Shown in pieces: positions 6,311-13,737 of a stretch of DNA of 29,482 nt. Source of the DNA: Suilimivivens sp964458255. Lineage in GTDB: Bacteria; Bacillota; Clostridia; Lachnospirales; Lachnospiraceae. The notes under the pieces were generated by a model. The model was not told where the DNA came from. It ran no database searches and saw only the letters and a list, made by a program, of their open reading frames with translations. A program made the translations under genes and the position numbers. Every line of letters begins with the position of its first letter. The first letter of the stretch is position 1. Where the stretch lies: contig CAYWHY010000016.1 in NCBI GenBank assembly GCA_964458255.1, positions 1 through 29,482 on the forward strand, in the 5' to 3' direction.

Positions 6311-8401
6311 ATGAATATTTACACAACTGACAAAATACGAAATGTTGTCCTGCTTGGACATGGCGGATGTGGGAAGACCAGTCTGACAGAGGCAATGGCA
6401 TATTTATCCGGTATAACATCCCGTATGGGGAAAGTGGATGATGGTAATACCGTGAGCGATTTTGGTAAGGAAGAGCAGAAGAGAAAAATATCCATTAGTA
6501 CTTCCGTTGTACCGATAGAGTGGGGCGGCTATAAGATTAATGTTTTAGATGCACCGGGTTTTTTTGATTTCACGGGAGAAGTTGAAGAAGCTATCAGTGC
6601 AGCCGGTGCAGCGATTATTGTAGTAAACGGTAAAGCAGGTGTTGAAGTGGGAACACAGAAAGCATGGGAGTTATGTGAGAAATATAAGTTGCCCCGTATG
6701 ATTTATGTTAGCAATATGGATGTGGATAATGCATCCTTCAGGCAGGTTGTGGAGGACATGACCGAGGCATATGGCAAGAAAATGGCACCGTTCCATCTGC
6801 CTATTCGTGAAAATGAAAAGTTTGTGGGTTATGTTAATGTAATCACCGAGACGGGTAACAGATGGCAGGGAAAGGAAGTTGTAGAATGTGAAGTGCCTGA
6901 ATACAACAAACCCAATTTACAAATCTGCCGTGACACATTAATGGAAACCGTTGCTGAAACAAGTGAAGAAATGATGGAGCGTTATTTTGGCGGTGAAACC
7001 TTCTCGGAGGCAGAAATCAGAGCGGCTATGAGAACAAATGTATGCGATGGGAGCATTGTACCTATGACTATGGGTTCTAATACCTTATGTCAGGGTATAT
7101 ATACGCTTATGGATGATATTATCAAATACTTCCCAAGCCCGGAGAACAGAGAAGTGGCCGGAATTAATATTAAAACAAATGAAATATATCATGCTGATTA
7201 TGATTTTTCCAAAGCAAAATCTGCATACATATGGAAAACCATCGTAGATCCCTTTATCGGAAAATATTCACTGATTAAAGTAAATTCAGGTGTACTGAAG
7301 GCAGATGATATGATTTACAATGTAGATAAAGACATAGAAGAAAAAGTAGGTAAATTATATGTTTTGCAGGGAAATAAGCCGATTGAAGTAAAAGAACTTC
7401 ACGCAGGTGATATCGGTGCTTTGGCAAAACTAACCGGAGCACGTACCGGAAACAGCTTATCAACCAAGGCAACCACCATTAAGTTTGGTAAGTGGGAGAT
7501 GCCGGTACCATATACATACATGAGATATAATCCGAAGAATAAGGGGGATGTTGACAAGCTTTCTCAGGCATTGCAGAAGATTTCTCATGAAGATGTTACC
7601 ATGAAGTATGTAAATGATTCCGAAAATCGTCAGATGCTTCTTTACGGAATGGGCGATTTACACCTTGAAGTAATAGCAAGTAAGCTTTTGAATGAATATA
7701 AGGTGGAGATAGAACTTTCTAAACCGAAGGTAGCATTCAGGGAAACCATCAAAAAAAGTGCTGATGTAGAATACAAATATAAAAAGCAATCCGGCGGACA
7801 TGGACAGTATGGTCATGTTAAGATGAAATTTGAACCTTCAGGAAACCCTGAAGAAGCTTATACTTTTGAACAGGTTGTAGTAGGTGGTGCAGTTCCGAAG
7901 AATTACTTCCCGGCGGTAGAAAAGGGAATTCAGGAATCAGTCCTTAAGGGACCTTTGGCGGCCTATCCGGTAGTTGGTGTTAAGGCTGTGTTATATGATG
8001 GCTCTTATCATCCCGTTGATTCTTCTGAAATGGCTTTTAAGATGGCAACCATTCAGGCATTTAAAAAGGGATTTATGGAAGCACAGCCTGTTCTCCTTGA
8101 ACCCATTGTTTCCTTGAAGGTAACAGTACCGGATTCCTACACGGGAGATGTTATGGGAGACTTAAATAAGCGTCGTGGACGCGTGCTTGGTATGAATCCT
8201 GCGCAGGGTGGTAAGCAGGTGATTGAAGCAGATGTTCCTATGATGTCATTGTTTGGTTACTGTACAGACCTTCGTTCCATGACAGGTGGACGTGGTGAAT
8301 ATGAATATGAATTTGCACGTTATGAACAGGCACCTTCCGATGTACAGGAAAGGGAAGTTGTAGCAAGGGCTTCTAAGGTAGCCGACGGTAATGAGGATTA
8401 G
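6311..8401 (+). CDS. Elongation factor G-like translational GTPase (FusA2 type)
   Basis: EF-G-like ribosomal GTPase of 696 aa. The P-loop is GHGGCGKTS (16-24), unlike the GHIDAGKTT of canonical FusA, and G3 is DAPGFFDF (from Asp80). The G4 element, usually NKxD, reads SNMD (134-137), losing the lysine. Domain IV has the EF-G-type QSGGHGQYGHVKMKF, and the C-terminal domain has LNKRRGRVLGM and LRSMTGGRGEYEYEF. This makes it an EF-G paralogue rather than the housekeeping factor, which is normally next to tuf and rpsL. Its role (elongation, recycling or ribosome rescue) cannot be read from the sequence. GGAGGG six nt before the ATG at 6311 sets the start; the upstream in-frame ATG at 6233 coincides with the predicted transcript start. 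Confidence 0.9.
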   Translation: MNIYTTDKIRNVVLLGHGGCGKTSLTEAMAYLSGITSRMGKVDDGNTVSDFGKEEQKRKISISTSVVPIEWGGYKINVLDAPGFFDFTGEVEEAISAAGAAIIVVNGKAGVEVGTQKAWELCEKYKLPRMIYVSNMDVDNASFRQVVEDMTEAYGKKMAPFHLPIRENEKFVGYVNVITETGNRWQGKEVVECEVPEYNKPNLQICRDTLMETVAETSEEMMERYFGGETFSEAEIRAAMRTNVCDGSIVPMTMGSNTLCQGIYTLMDDIIKYFPSPENREVAGINIKTNEIYHADYDFSKAKSAYIWKTIVDPFIGKYSLIKVNSGVLKADDMIYNVDKDIEEKVGKLYVLQGNKPIEVKELHAGDIGALAKLTGARTGNSLSTKATTIKFGKWEMPVPYTYMRYNPKNKGDVDKLSQALQKISHEDVTMKYVNDSENRQMLLYGMGDLHLEVIASKLLNEYKVEIELSKPKVAFRETIKKSADVEYKYKKQSGGHGQYGHVKMKFEPSGNPEEAYTFEQVVVGGAVPKNYFPAVEKGIQESVLKGPLAAYPVVGVKAVLYDGSYHPVDSSEMAFKMATIQAFKKGFMEAQPVLLEPIVSLKVTVPDSYTGDVMGDLNKRRGRVLGMNPAQGGKQVIEADVPMMSLFGYCTDLRSMTGGRGEYEYEFARYEQAPSDVQEREVVARASKVADGNED

Positions 8402-8447
8402 TAAATTGAAATTAAAAAAAAGATAGGTTCTTTTTAGCAGAAGGTGA

Positions 8448-8486
8448 GGATGTCGCATATGGGGGTATGTGGCATCCTTTTATTTT
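8448..8486 (+). terminator. Rho-independent terminator of the EF-G paralogue
   Basis: GGATGTCGCATA (8448-8459) pairs with TATGTGGCATCC (8466-8477), 12 pairs including two G-U, with a 6-nt loop, followed by TTTTATTTT. It lies 46 bp after the stop codon. Confidence 0.9.
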
Positions 8487-8497
8487 CGGACAGATTC

Positions 8498-8526
8498 TTG
8501 ACATTTTAAAGTTGAATGGGTAAAAT
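8498..8526 (+). promoter_or_regulatory. Promoter of leuS (near-consensus sigma-A)
   Basis: TTGACA, 17-nt spacer, TAAAAT, right after the preceding terminator. The predicted start near 8533 leaves only about 46 nt of leader, too little for a T-box riboswitch, so no tRNA-sensing leader controls this leuS from this promoter. Confidence 0.85.
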
Positions 8527-8578
8527 TGTGTTTGATTTATACAAATTTGCAGGCTGTGGAAAGGAAAGGTTTTATAAA

Positions 8579-10990
8579 ATGGCTGAATTATATAATCACA
8601 GAGAAGTGGAAAGTAAATGGCAGAAGGTATGGGATGATGAGAAGGCATTCAAAACCTCTGATGACTATTCAAAACCGAAATATTATGCACTTGTAGAGTT
8701 CCCTTATCCTTCAGGACAGGGACTTCATGTGGGACATCCGAGACCGTATACGGCACTCGATATTGTGGCCAGAAAGAGAAGAATGCAGGGCTATAATGTG
8801 TTGTATCCCATGGGGTGGGATGCATTTGGTCTTCCTACAGAGAATTATGCAATTAAGAATCATATTCATCCAAAGATTGTTACCAGGAATAACGTGGAGC
8901 GTTTTAAAGGACAGCTCCATGCACTTGGCTATTCCTTTGACTGGGACAGAGAAGTAAATACAACGGATGTAAATTACTATAAATGGACACAGTGGATTTT
9001 CTTAAAACTGTTTCATGCAGGGCTTGCCTATAAGTCAGAAATGCCCATTAACTGGTGTACGTCCTGTAAGGTTGGTCTTGCAAATGAAGAAGTAGTAAAC
9101 GGTGTTTGTGAGCGTTGCGGTTCCGAAGTCGTTCGTAAAGTGAAGAGTCAGTGGATGTTAAAGATTACTGAATATGCAGATAAGCTTTTGGAAGGTCTTG
9201 ACAGTGTAGATTATGTAGAGAGAGTAAAGGTTTCCCAGAAGAACTGGATTGGTAAATCTACCGGTGCAGAAGTCGACTTTATTTTAAAGGATAAAGAGGA
9301 TAAGCTTACGGTATATACAACCAGACCTGACACTTTATTCGGCGTTACTTATATGGTTATGAGTCCTGAGCATCCATTTATTGATAAGTACAGAGAAGAT
9401 ATCAAGAACTGGGATGATGTAATTGCTTATAGAGAGATGGCTGCAAGAAAATCTGATTTTGAGCGTACTGAGCTTGCTAAAGATAAAACAGGTGTCATGC
9501 TTAATGGCATTACAGCAATTAATCCTGTAAACGGCAAAGAAATTCCTGTTTGGATTTCCGATTATGTACTTATGACTTACGGAACAGGTGCTATCATGGC
9601 AGTTCCTGCTCATGATGAAAGAGACTGGGAATTTGCTAAAAAGTTTAACATGCCTATTATTGAGGTTGTAGCAGGAAGTCCTGTAGATGTGAATGAAGCA
9701 GTATTTACAGATGTGGCAACGGGTACATTGGTAAATTCCGACTTCTTAAACGGACTTTCCGTAGCAGAAGCAAAAGCAAAGATTACTGAATTTTTAACAG
9801 AAAAAGGAATCGGTCATGCGAAGACAAACTTTAAGCTTCGTGACTGGGTATTTTCCAGACAACGTTACTGGGGAGAGCCTATTCCGATTGTAAAATGTAA
9901 GAAGTGCGGTTATGTGGCACTTCCTGAAAGTGAACTTCCTTTGGAACTTCCTGAAGTGGAAAGCTATATGCCTACCGATAACGGAGAGTCACCCCTTGCA
10001 CATATGACAGAGTGGGTAAAAACAACTTGTCCCAAATGTGGAGGCCCTGCCATGCGGGAGACAGATACGATGCCTCAGTGGGCGGGTTCTTCATGGTATT
10101 TCTTAAGATATACAGATCCGCTTAATGACAAGGAACTGGCAAGCAAAGAAGCGTTAAATTACTGGATGCCGGTAGACTGGTACAACGGTGGAATGGAACA
10201 TACAACGTTACACTTGTTATATTCCCGTTTCTGGCACAGATTCTTATATGATGAAAAGGTAGTGCCCTGTCCGGAACCTTATAAAAAGAGAACCTCCCAT
10301 GGTATGATTCTTGGGTCTAACGGTGAAAAGATGAGTAAATCCCGAGGCAACGTAGTAAATCCTGACGATATCGTAAGAGATTATGGAGCAGACACATTAC
10401 GTACCTACGAAATGTTTATCGGAGCATTTGATTTGAGCGCCTCATGGTCTGAAGATGGTGTAAAGGGATGTCGCAGATTCCTTGAAAGAGTATGGAAACT
10501 GCAGGATATTCTGGTAGATGGAGATGAGTATTCTCCTGATATGGAAGTAAAGATGCATAAGACTATCAAGAAGGTAAGCAATGACTTTGAAAATCTTAAG
10601 TACAATACAGCGATTGCTGCAATGATGGCACTTATCAATGATTTTTACAAGAAAAATGCAATTACGAAAGGGGAGTTTAAAACATTGCTTACGCTGTTAA
10701 ATCCCGTTGCACCTCATATTACAGAAGAAATCTGGAATGCAAACGGGTATGAAGGCAGAGTATATCAGACAACATGGCCTGCATATGATGAAGCAAAAAC
10801 ACAGGAAGCAACGGTAGAAATTGCAGTACAGATTAACGGAAAGACAAGAACAACTATAGGCATCAATAAAGAGGAAGCAAAAGATGTTGTTATTGCTAAA
10901 GCGAAAGAAGCATTAGGAGATAAATTGTCAGGAACTATTGTAAAAGAAATCTACGTTCCCGGAAGAATTGTAAATATTGTACAAAAATAG
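8579..10990 (+). CDS. leuS: Leucyl-tRNA synthetase
   Basis: Class I synthetase of 803 aa charging tRNA-Leu. The catalytic domain starts with FPYPSGQGLHVGHPRPYT, giving the HIGH-type motif HVGH at 50-53 and the HPRPY variant instead of HPEGY. KMSKS is at 584-588. The editing domain (CP1) lies about 220-410 and shows TTRPDTLFGVTYMV. Two Cys pairs (CTSCKVG...CERCG near 162-180 and CKKCG...CPKCG near 440-485) look like zinc-binding sites. AAAGGAAAGG just upstream and the MAELYNHREVE start support the ATG at 8579. A longer in-frame start at 8516 lies within the promoter spacer and is excluded. The gene is a single transcription unit. Confidence 0.97.
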   Translation: MAELYNHREVESKWQKVWDDEKAFKTSDDYSKPKYYALVEFPYPSGQGLHVGHPRPYTALDIVARKRRMQGYNVLYPMGWDAFGLPTENYAIKNHIHPKIVTRNNVERFKGQLHALGYSFDWDREVNTTDVNYYKWTQWIFLKLFHAGLAYKSEMPINWCTSCKVGLANEEVVNGVCERCGSEVVRKVKSQWMLKITEYADKLLEGLDSVDYVERVKVSQKNWIGKSTGAEVDFILKDKEDKLTVYTTRPDTLFGVTYMVMSPEHPFIDKYREDIKNWDDVIAYREMAARKSDFERTELAKDKTGVMLNGITAINPVNGKEIPVWISDYVLMTYGTGAIMAVPAHDERDWEFAKKFNMPIIEVVAGSPVDVNEAVFTDVATGTLVNSDFLNGLSVAEAKAKITEFLTEKGIGHAKTNFKLRDWVFSRQRYWGEPIPIVKCKKCGYVALPESELPLELPEVESYMPTDNGESPLAHMTEWVKTTCPKCGGPAMRETDTMPQWAGSSWYFLRYTDPLNDKELASKEALNYWMPVDWYNGGMEHTTLHLLYSRFWHRFLYDEKVVPCPEPYKKRTSHGMILGSNGEKMSKSRGNVVNPDDIVRDYGADTLRTYEMFIGAFDLSASWSEDGVKGCRRFLERVWKLQDILVDGDEYSPDMEVKMHKTIKKVSNDFENLKYNTAIAAMMALINDFYKKNAITKGEFKTLLTLLNPVAPHITEEIWNANGYEGRVYQTTWPAYDEAKTQEATVEIAVQINGKTRTTIGINKEEAKDVVIAKAKEALGDKLSGTIVKEIYVPGRIVNIVQK

Positions 10991-11004
10991 GCAGTGCGAA
11001 TGAG

Positions 11005-11049
11005 AAAGACGCAGAACAACCTGCTCGCAGGTGTGGTTCTGCGTCTTTT
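11005..11049 (+). terminator. Terminator hairpin after leuS
   Basis: AAAGACGCAGAAC (11005-11017) pairs perfectly with GTTCTGCGTCTTT (11036-11048), and inside it ACCTGC pairs with GCAGGT around a 2-nt loop. A short T-run follows. It lies 14 bp after the leuS stop and may also stop minus-strand transcripts coming from the opposite side, although the U-tract there is poor. Confidence 0.85.
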
Positions 11050-11058
11050 GAAATTCAT

Positions 11059-11118
11059 AGGGCGTATGCCCGACAAGCGAGAAAGCGAAGCTTTCGCAGC
11101 TTGTGCACTGCCGAAGTG
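11059..11118. repeat. Structured 60-bp intergenic repeat, copy 1
   Basis: First of two tandem copies with a 69-bp period, one mismatch between them. Inside each copy GGGC-gtat-GCCC forms a mini-hairpin, and ACAAGC...GAAAGC-gaa-GCTTTC...GCTTGT forms a longer interrupted stem. Each ends in GCACTGCC, the reverse complement of GGCAGTGC at the leuS stop codon (10990-10997). This resembles REP or MITE-like extragenic repeats. No gene is supported: reading frames run through it on both strands only because 69 is a multiple of three. Confidence 0.85.
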
Positions 11119-11127
11119 GGGTATTGC

Positions 11128-11187
11128 AGGGCGTATGCCCGACAAGCGAGAAAGCGAAGCTTTCACAGCTTGTGCACTGCCGAAGTG
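11128..11187. repeat. Structured 60-bp intergenic repeat, copy 2
   Basis: Second copy, differing from the first only by TTCACAGC in place of TTCGCAGC, which lies in the internal-loop part of the hairpin. It stops 7 bp before the stop codon of the minus-strand gene at 11195. Confidence 0.85.
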
Positions 11188-11194
11188 TTGCTAT

Positions 11195-11470
11195 TTAAGA
11201 TTTCCCTTTTGTTCGCATGGCAAGAATTTTTTTCATTTTGACAAGTTCTTCTGGGGTAGCATGCTTTTTCAATACAGCAATGACAGCTTCAATTTCTTCA
11301 TCTGTAAATGAAATGTTCTTATCTTGTCCCCGTTTTGCCACATTCATCAAAAAGGGAAGTAGTTGCTCTTTGCGCAGGTTGCTGCTTTCAAAAACAAGTG
11401 CCTGTAAAAATTCCAGTTTATAAGGTTCAATCTTCTTTAATGATTCGTCTTTCATCCAATCAGTCTGCAT
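11195..11470 (-). CDS. Conserved-looking small protein of unknown function (91 aa)
   Basis: Not recognised. The 91-aa product is charged and appears all-helical, rich in Lys, Glu and Leu, with no signal peptide or membrane segment. The start is fixed by AGGAGG eight nt before the ATG at 11470; the upstream in-frame GTG at 11479 lies too close to that site. The gene overlaps the last 11 nt of the upstream gene and its ribosome-binding site lies within that gene, so the two are probably translationally coupled and may act together. The terminator-like hairpin at 11005-11049 lies beyond the intergenic repeats downstream. Confidence 0.75.
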   Translation of the reverse strand: MQTDWMKDESLKKIEPYKLEFLQALVFESSNLRKEQLLPFLMNVAKRGQDKNISFTDEEIEAVIAVLKKHATPEELVKMKKILAMRTKGKS

Positions 11471-11996
11471 GAGTATCACCTCCTAACATTTCAAACATTT
11501 CTTTTTGTTTTGGCGAAAGCATATTCATAAGCATATTCATCATGTCAAAATTACCGGAACCTTGGTCACTTTCATGAGGAGAGTCGTTTTTTTGATTGGT
11601 ATCATAATCGCTCTGAAACATGTTTCCCATATCGGGCATAAAATCCTTCATTATTTCCATGGTCTTCGACATTTCTTTGTACATTTCCATGCTTTGAAAA
11701 ATATTACGGATTTGTTCTATCTGTTTTTTTTCTGTTTCTGTACAATAAGGAAACAGTTCATCACACATTTTGAATATGTCAAAGGATGTTTCCTGTTTGA
11801 TACAGCCGCATAAAGGGTAGGGGGTTCTTTTGTAGAAATCAATGGTATAATTCAGCTCTAAAAATTTAATGTAAACAGCCAAAGATTTTTGCATCTGATT
11901 GTCCGTGTAGGACAGAATGATTTTCAGCATTTGAATATGATTTGTGCTAAAGAGAGTATCGAATGCTGTTATCTTGTTTTGCTCGCTTGAATCCAT
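11460..11996 (-). CDS. Unknown protein with Met-rich C-terminal half (178 aa)
   Basis: Not recognised. Residues 1-95 look helical and contain a CGC motif in YPLCGCIKQ. From about residue 100 the protein is very rich in methionine (EMYKEMSKTMEIMKDFMPDM, later MMNMLMNMLSPKQKEMFEM), separated by an acidic, Asn/Ser/Gly-rich linker. There is no signal peptide or membrane helix. Such amphipathic Met-rich helices can bind hydrophobic partners or metal, but neither is shown here. AAGGAGC five nt before the ATG supports the start. It begins the two-gene unit with the overlapping 91-aa gene. No clear promoter was found in the 58 bp between its start and the upstream terminator. Confidence 0.75.
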   Translation of the reverse strand: MDSSEQNKITAFDTLFSTNHIQMLKIILSYTDNQMQKSLAVYIKFLELNYTIDFYKRTPYPLCGCIKQETSFDIFKMCDELFPYCTETEKKQIEQIRNIFQSMEMYKEMSKTMEIMKDFMPDMGNMFQSDYDTNQKNDSPHESDQGSGNFDMMNMLMNMLSPKQKEMFEMLGGDTHAD

Positions 11997-12054
11997 GACT
12001 GCTCCTTTTTCACCGGTTTCAATATTTTATGTTTAAAAATAGAATGGTATGCAG

Positions 12055-12084
12055 AAAAATAGGCTCTTTGCAGAGCCTATTTTT
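12055..12084. terminator. Perfect bidirectional terminator
   Basis: AAAAATAGGCTC (12055-12066) and GAGCCTATTTTT (12073-12084) are perfectly complementary around a 6-nt loop, giving U-runs on either strand. It closes the minus-strand Cys-rich gene, separating it from the downstream two-gene unit. Confidence 0.92.
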
Positions 12085-12129
12085 GTTGAATTATCATTAG
12101 ATATGATGAAAAAGAATTAACTTGGCAGA

Positions 12130-12366
12130 TTAACATCCACATCCGTTGCTGCCAAAGCAGGATAAGAGTAACAGGATGATAATGATTTCACATCCACATC
12201 CGCTGTCACACCCGCATCCGTTGTTATTGCTGAAAATTCCGCTTCCGTTGTTACCGCATCCGCCGCAGAAGAAGAGTAAAAGGATAATCCAAATAAAGGA
12301 ATTGCATCCGTTGTTAGAAGAATTAGTTGATCCACATCCACATCCGGTAGCTGTTAAATCGCTCAT
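12130..12366 (-). CDS. Small Cys/Gly-rich membrane-like protein
   Basis: 78-aa protein with 12 cysteines (9, 11, 21, 34, 37, 51, 53, 57, 59, 70, 76, 78), mostly as C-G-C or C-x-G-C pairs, plus many Gly and Asn. Two short, almost purely aliphatic stretches (FIWIILLLFF at 24-33 and IIIILLLL at 61-68) alternate with the Cys/Gly loops. A clean GGAGGC site before the ATG and the strong terminator 46 bp after the stop support it as real; other frames here are low-complexity shadows. It could be a coat or envelope structural protein, a metal-binding peptide or a bacteriocin-like product. The closest general resemblance is to small Cys/Gly-rich spore-associated proteins, but this is unproven. It is divergent from the sortase gene. 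Confidence 0.75.
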   Translation of the reverse strand: MSDLTATGCGCGSTNSSNNGCNSFIWIILLLFFCGGCGNNGSGIFSNNNGCGCDSGCGCEIIIILLLLSCFGSNGCGC

Positions 12367-12430
12367 TATATTTTGCCTCCAAAAGGTTATTTGTTTTATG
12401 CTTTATCATATGTATAATGGCTTGTATGTG

Positions 12431-12447
12431 TTTCCTGAAAAAGGAAA
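12431..12447. other. Short inverted repeat between the divergent genes
   Basis: TTTCCT and AGGAAA form a 6-bp inverted repeat with a 5-nt spacer between the Cys-rich gene and the sortase gene. It could be a protein-binding site or, with the following TTCTTTTTT, a weak hairpin. Function is not evident. Confidence 0.35.
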
Positions 12448-12476
12448 TTCTTTTTTCGCGACATATAGATAAAATA

Positions 12477-12505
12477 CTTGAATAAATTTCAAGATATAGT
12501 AAAAT
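12477..12505 (+). promoter_or_regulatory. Promoter of the sortase/LRR operon with operator-like palindrome
   Basis: TTGAAT (12478-12483), 16-nt spacer, TAAAAT (12500-12505). The inverted repeat CTTGAA (12477-12482) and TTCAAG (12488-12493) covers the -35 box, so a repressor could block it. The leader is about 25 nt and includes AAGGAG before the ATG at 12538. No gene for an adjacent regulator is visible. Confidence 0.55.
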
Positions 12506-12537
12506 AAATTATATATGTTATAAAGGAGTAGGGTATC

Positions 12538-13719
12538 ATGACAGCAGATAACCTGACAGTTGCGGGACGACGGTTTAAAACCCGGTCAGATTATGAGGCT
12601 GCTTTGCGAGATCAAAAGAAAATTGAGCGTATTAAGGCAGAAACAAATTTAAACAGCCCCAGACAGATATATGAGTTGTTCGAAAAATTAAAAAGTGGTA
12701 TTTATTGTTTTGAAACAGTAGTAGGCATGGACTTTGATGATGAAATATATGAAAAGATAGAAACGTTGCGAAAGCAGGGCGTTACGCCGGGAAATGCAAC
12801 GGATAAAGTCAAAAAGCCGGTTTCAAAAAAAAATAAAATACAATTAATGAATCGGAAAACAAAACAGAAGCAACTGGAAGATTATGACCCAAATATGCAA
12901 AGGCAGATTCTGTTAGAACTGAAAAAAAGAGAAAAACGCCGCAAAACAGTGGTTGTAATTGCGTCTTTGATTGCAACAGTATGCTTTGGTTATTTCGTAG
13001 TATATTATTTCTTTGCACAGAGAACTGGTGCAGAGTATGAACAGTTGGCTGAATTAAAGGGGAGTGACGCATTGTCTTCCCACAATGAGCAGGGGGAAAA
13101 AGATCATTTATTAGTACATAAAACAGTAGAAAAGCTTCCGAATGTGCTGGATGAATATAAAACATTATATGAAAAGAATAAAAAGCTAATCGGATGGCTC
13201 AAAATTGACGATACAAATATAGATTACCCTGTTATGCAGACAACAAACAATGAATATTATCTGGATCATAATTTTAATCAGGAATATGACAAAAACGGAA
13301 GTATATTTATGGACTGTACATGCAGCGTGTATCCAAGGTCTGCCAATCTGATTTTGTACGGGCATCATATGAAATCGGGTAATATGTTTGGAAATCTGCA
13401 AAAATATGCCAGGGAGTCTTATGGAAAAGAACATTCATTGATACAGTTTGATACCATTTATGAGAAAGCAACATATCAGGTGATGTATGTATTTCGGTCT
13501 CAGGTATACAACGGAGATGATGTTATTTTTAAGTATTATCAGTTTATAGATGCAAACTCAGAAGCAGAGTTTGATTCTTATATGGAAGAAATGGCAAGAT
13601 TAAGCTTGTATGATACAGGAGTTACAGCAAACTATGGTGACAGTCTGCTGACATTGTCTACTTGTGACCATTCACGTGAGGACGGAAGGTTTGTAGTGGT
13701 GGCAAAACGGGTCAGCTAA
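12538..13719 (+). CDS. Class B sortase with long cytosolic N-terminal region
   Basis: Membrane-bound transpeptidase of 393 aa, expected to attach surface proteins to peptidoglycan. The sortase domain (about 205-393) has YGHHM with His276, TLSTC with Cys376 and EDGRF with Arg384, the catalytic triad, and the class B pattern GWLKIDDTNIDYPVMQ. A single membrane helix lies near 139-160, preceded by RREKRRK-like basic residues. Unusually, about 138 residues precede it, without a signal peptide, forming a charged region with AGRRFKTRSDYEAALRDQKK and a basic linker; most SrtB proteins begin with the helix. Eighteen bp separate it from the first LRR gene, so it is the first gene of a three-gene operon with its likely substrates. 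Confidence 0.92.
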   Translation: MTADNLTVAGRRFKTRSDYEAALRDQKKIERIKAETNLNSPRQIYELFEKLKSGIYCFETVVGMDFDDEIYEKIETLRKQGVTPGNATDKVKKPVSKKNKIQLMNRKTKQKQLEDYDPNMQRQILLELKKREKRRKTVVVIASLIATVCFGYFVVYYFFAQRTGAEYEQLAELKGSDALSSHNEQGEKDHLLVHKTVEKLPNVLDEYKTLYEKNKKLIGWLKIDDTNIDYPVMQTTNNEYYLDHNFNQEYDKNGSIFMDCTCSVYPRSANLILYGHHMKSGNMFGNLQKYARESYGKEHSLIQFDTIYEKATYQVMYVFRSQVYNGDDVIFKYYQFIDANSEAEFDSYMEEMARLSLYDTGVTANYGDSLLTLSTCDHSREDGRFVVVAKRVS

Positions 13720-13737
13720 CCAAAAGGAGTGTTTTAA

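Noticed and set aside
8487..8578. T-box riboswitch before leuS
   Set aside because: The leader after the consensus promoter is about 46 nt, with no T-box sequence or antiterminator.
11059..11187. CRISPR array
   Set aside because: Only two 60-bp copies with a 9-bp gap and internal hairpins; repeat too long and no spacers or cas genes.
10994..11311. Open frame on the plus strand through the tandem repeats (and a similar one on the minus strand, 10951-11166)
   Set aside because: It is open only because the 69-bp period keeps frame. It has no ribosome-binding site, overlaps a terminator hairpin and repeats and runs into the opposite-strand 91-aa gene.
12146..12472. His/Pro/Leu-rich open frame opposite the Cys-rich gene, and a second minus-strand frame at 12117-12341
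   Set aside because: Low-complexity shadows of the TGT/GGN-rich codons; neither has a ribosome-binding site, while the 12130-12366 frame does.
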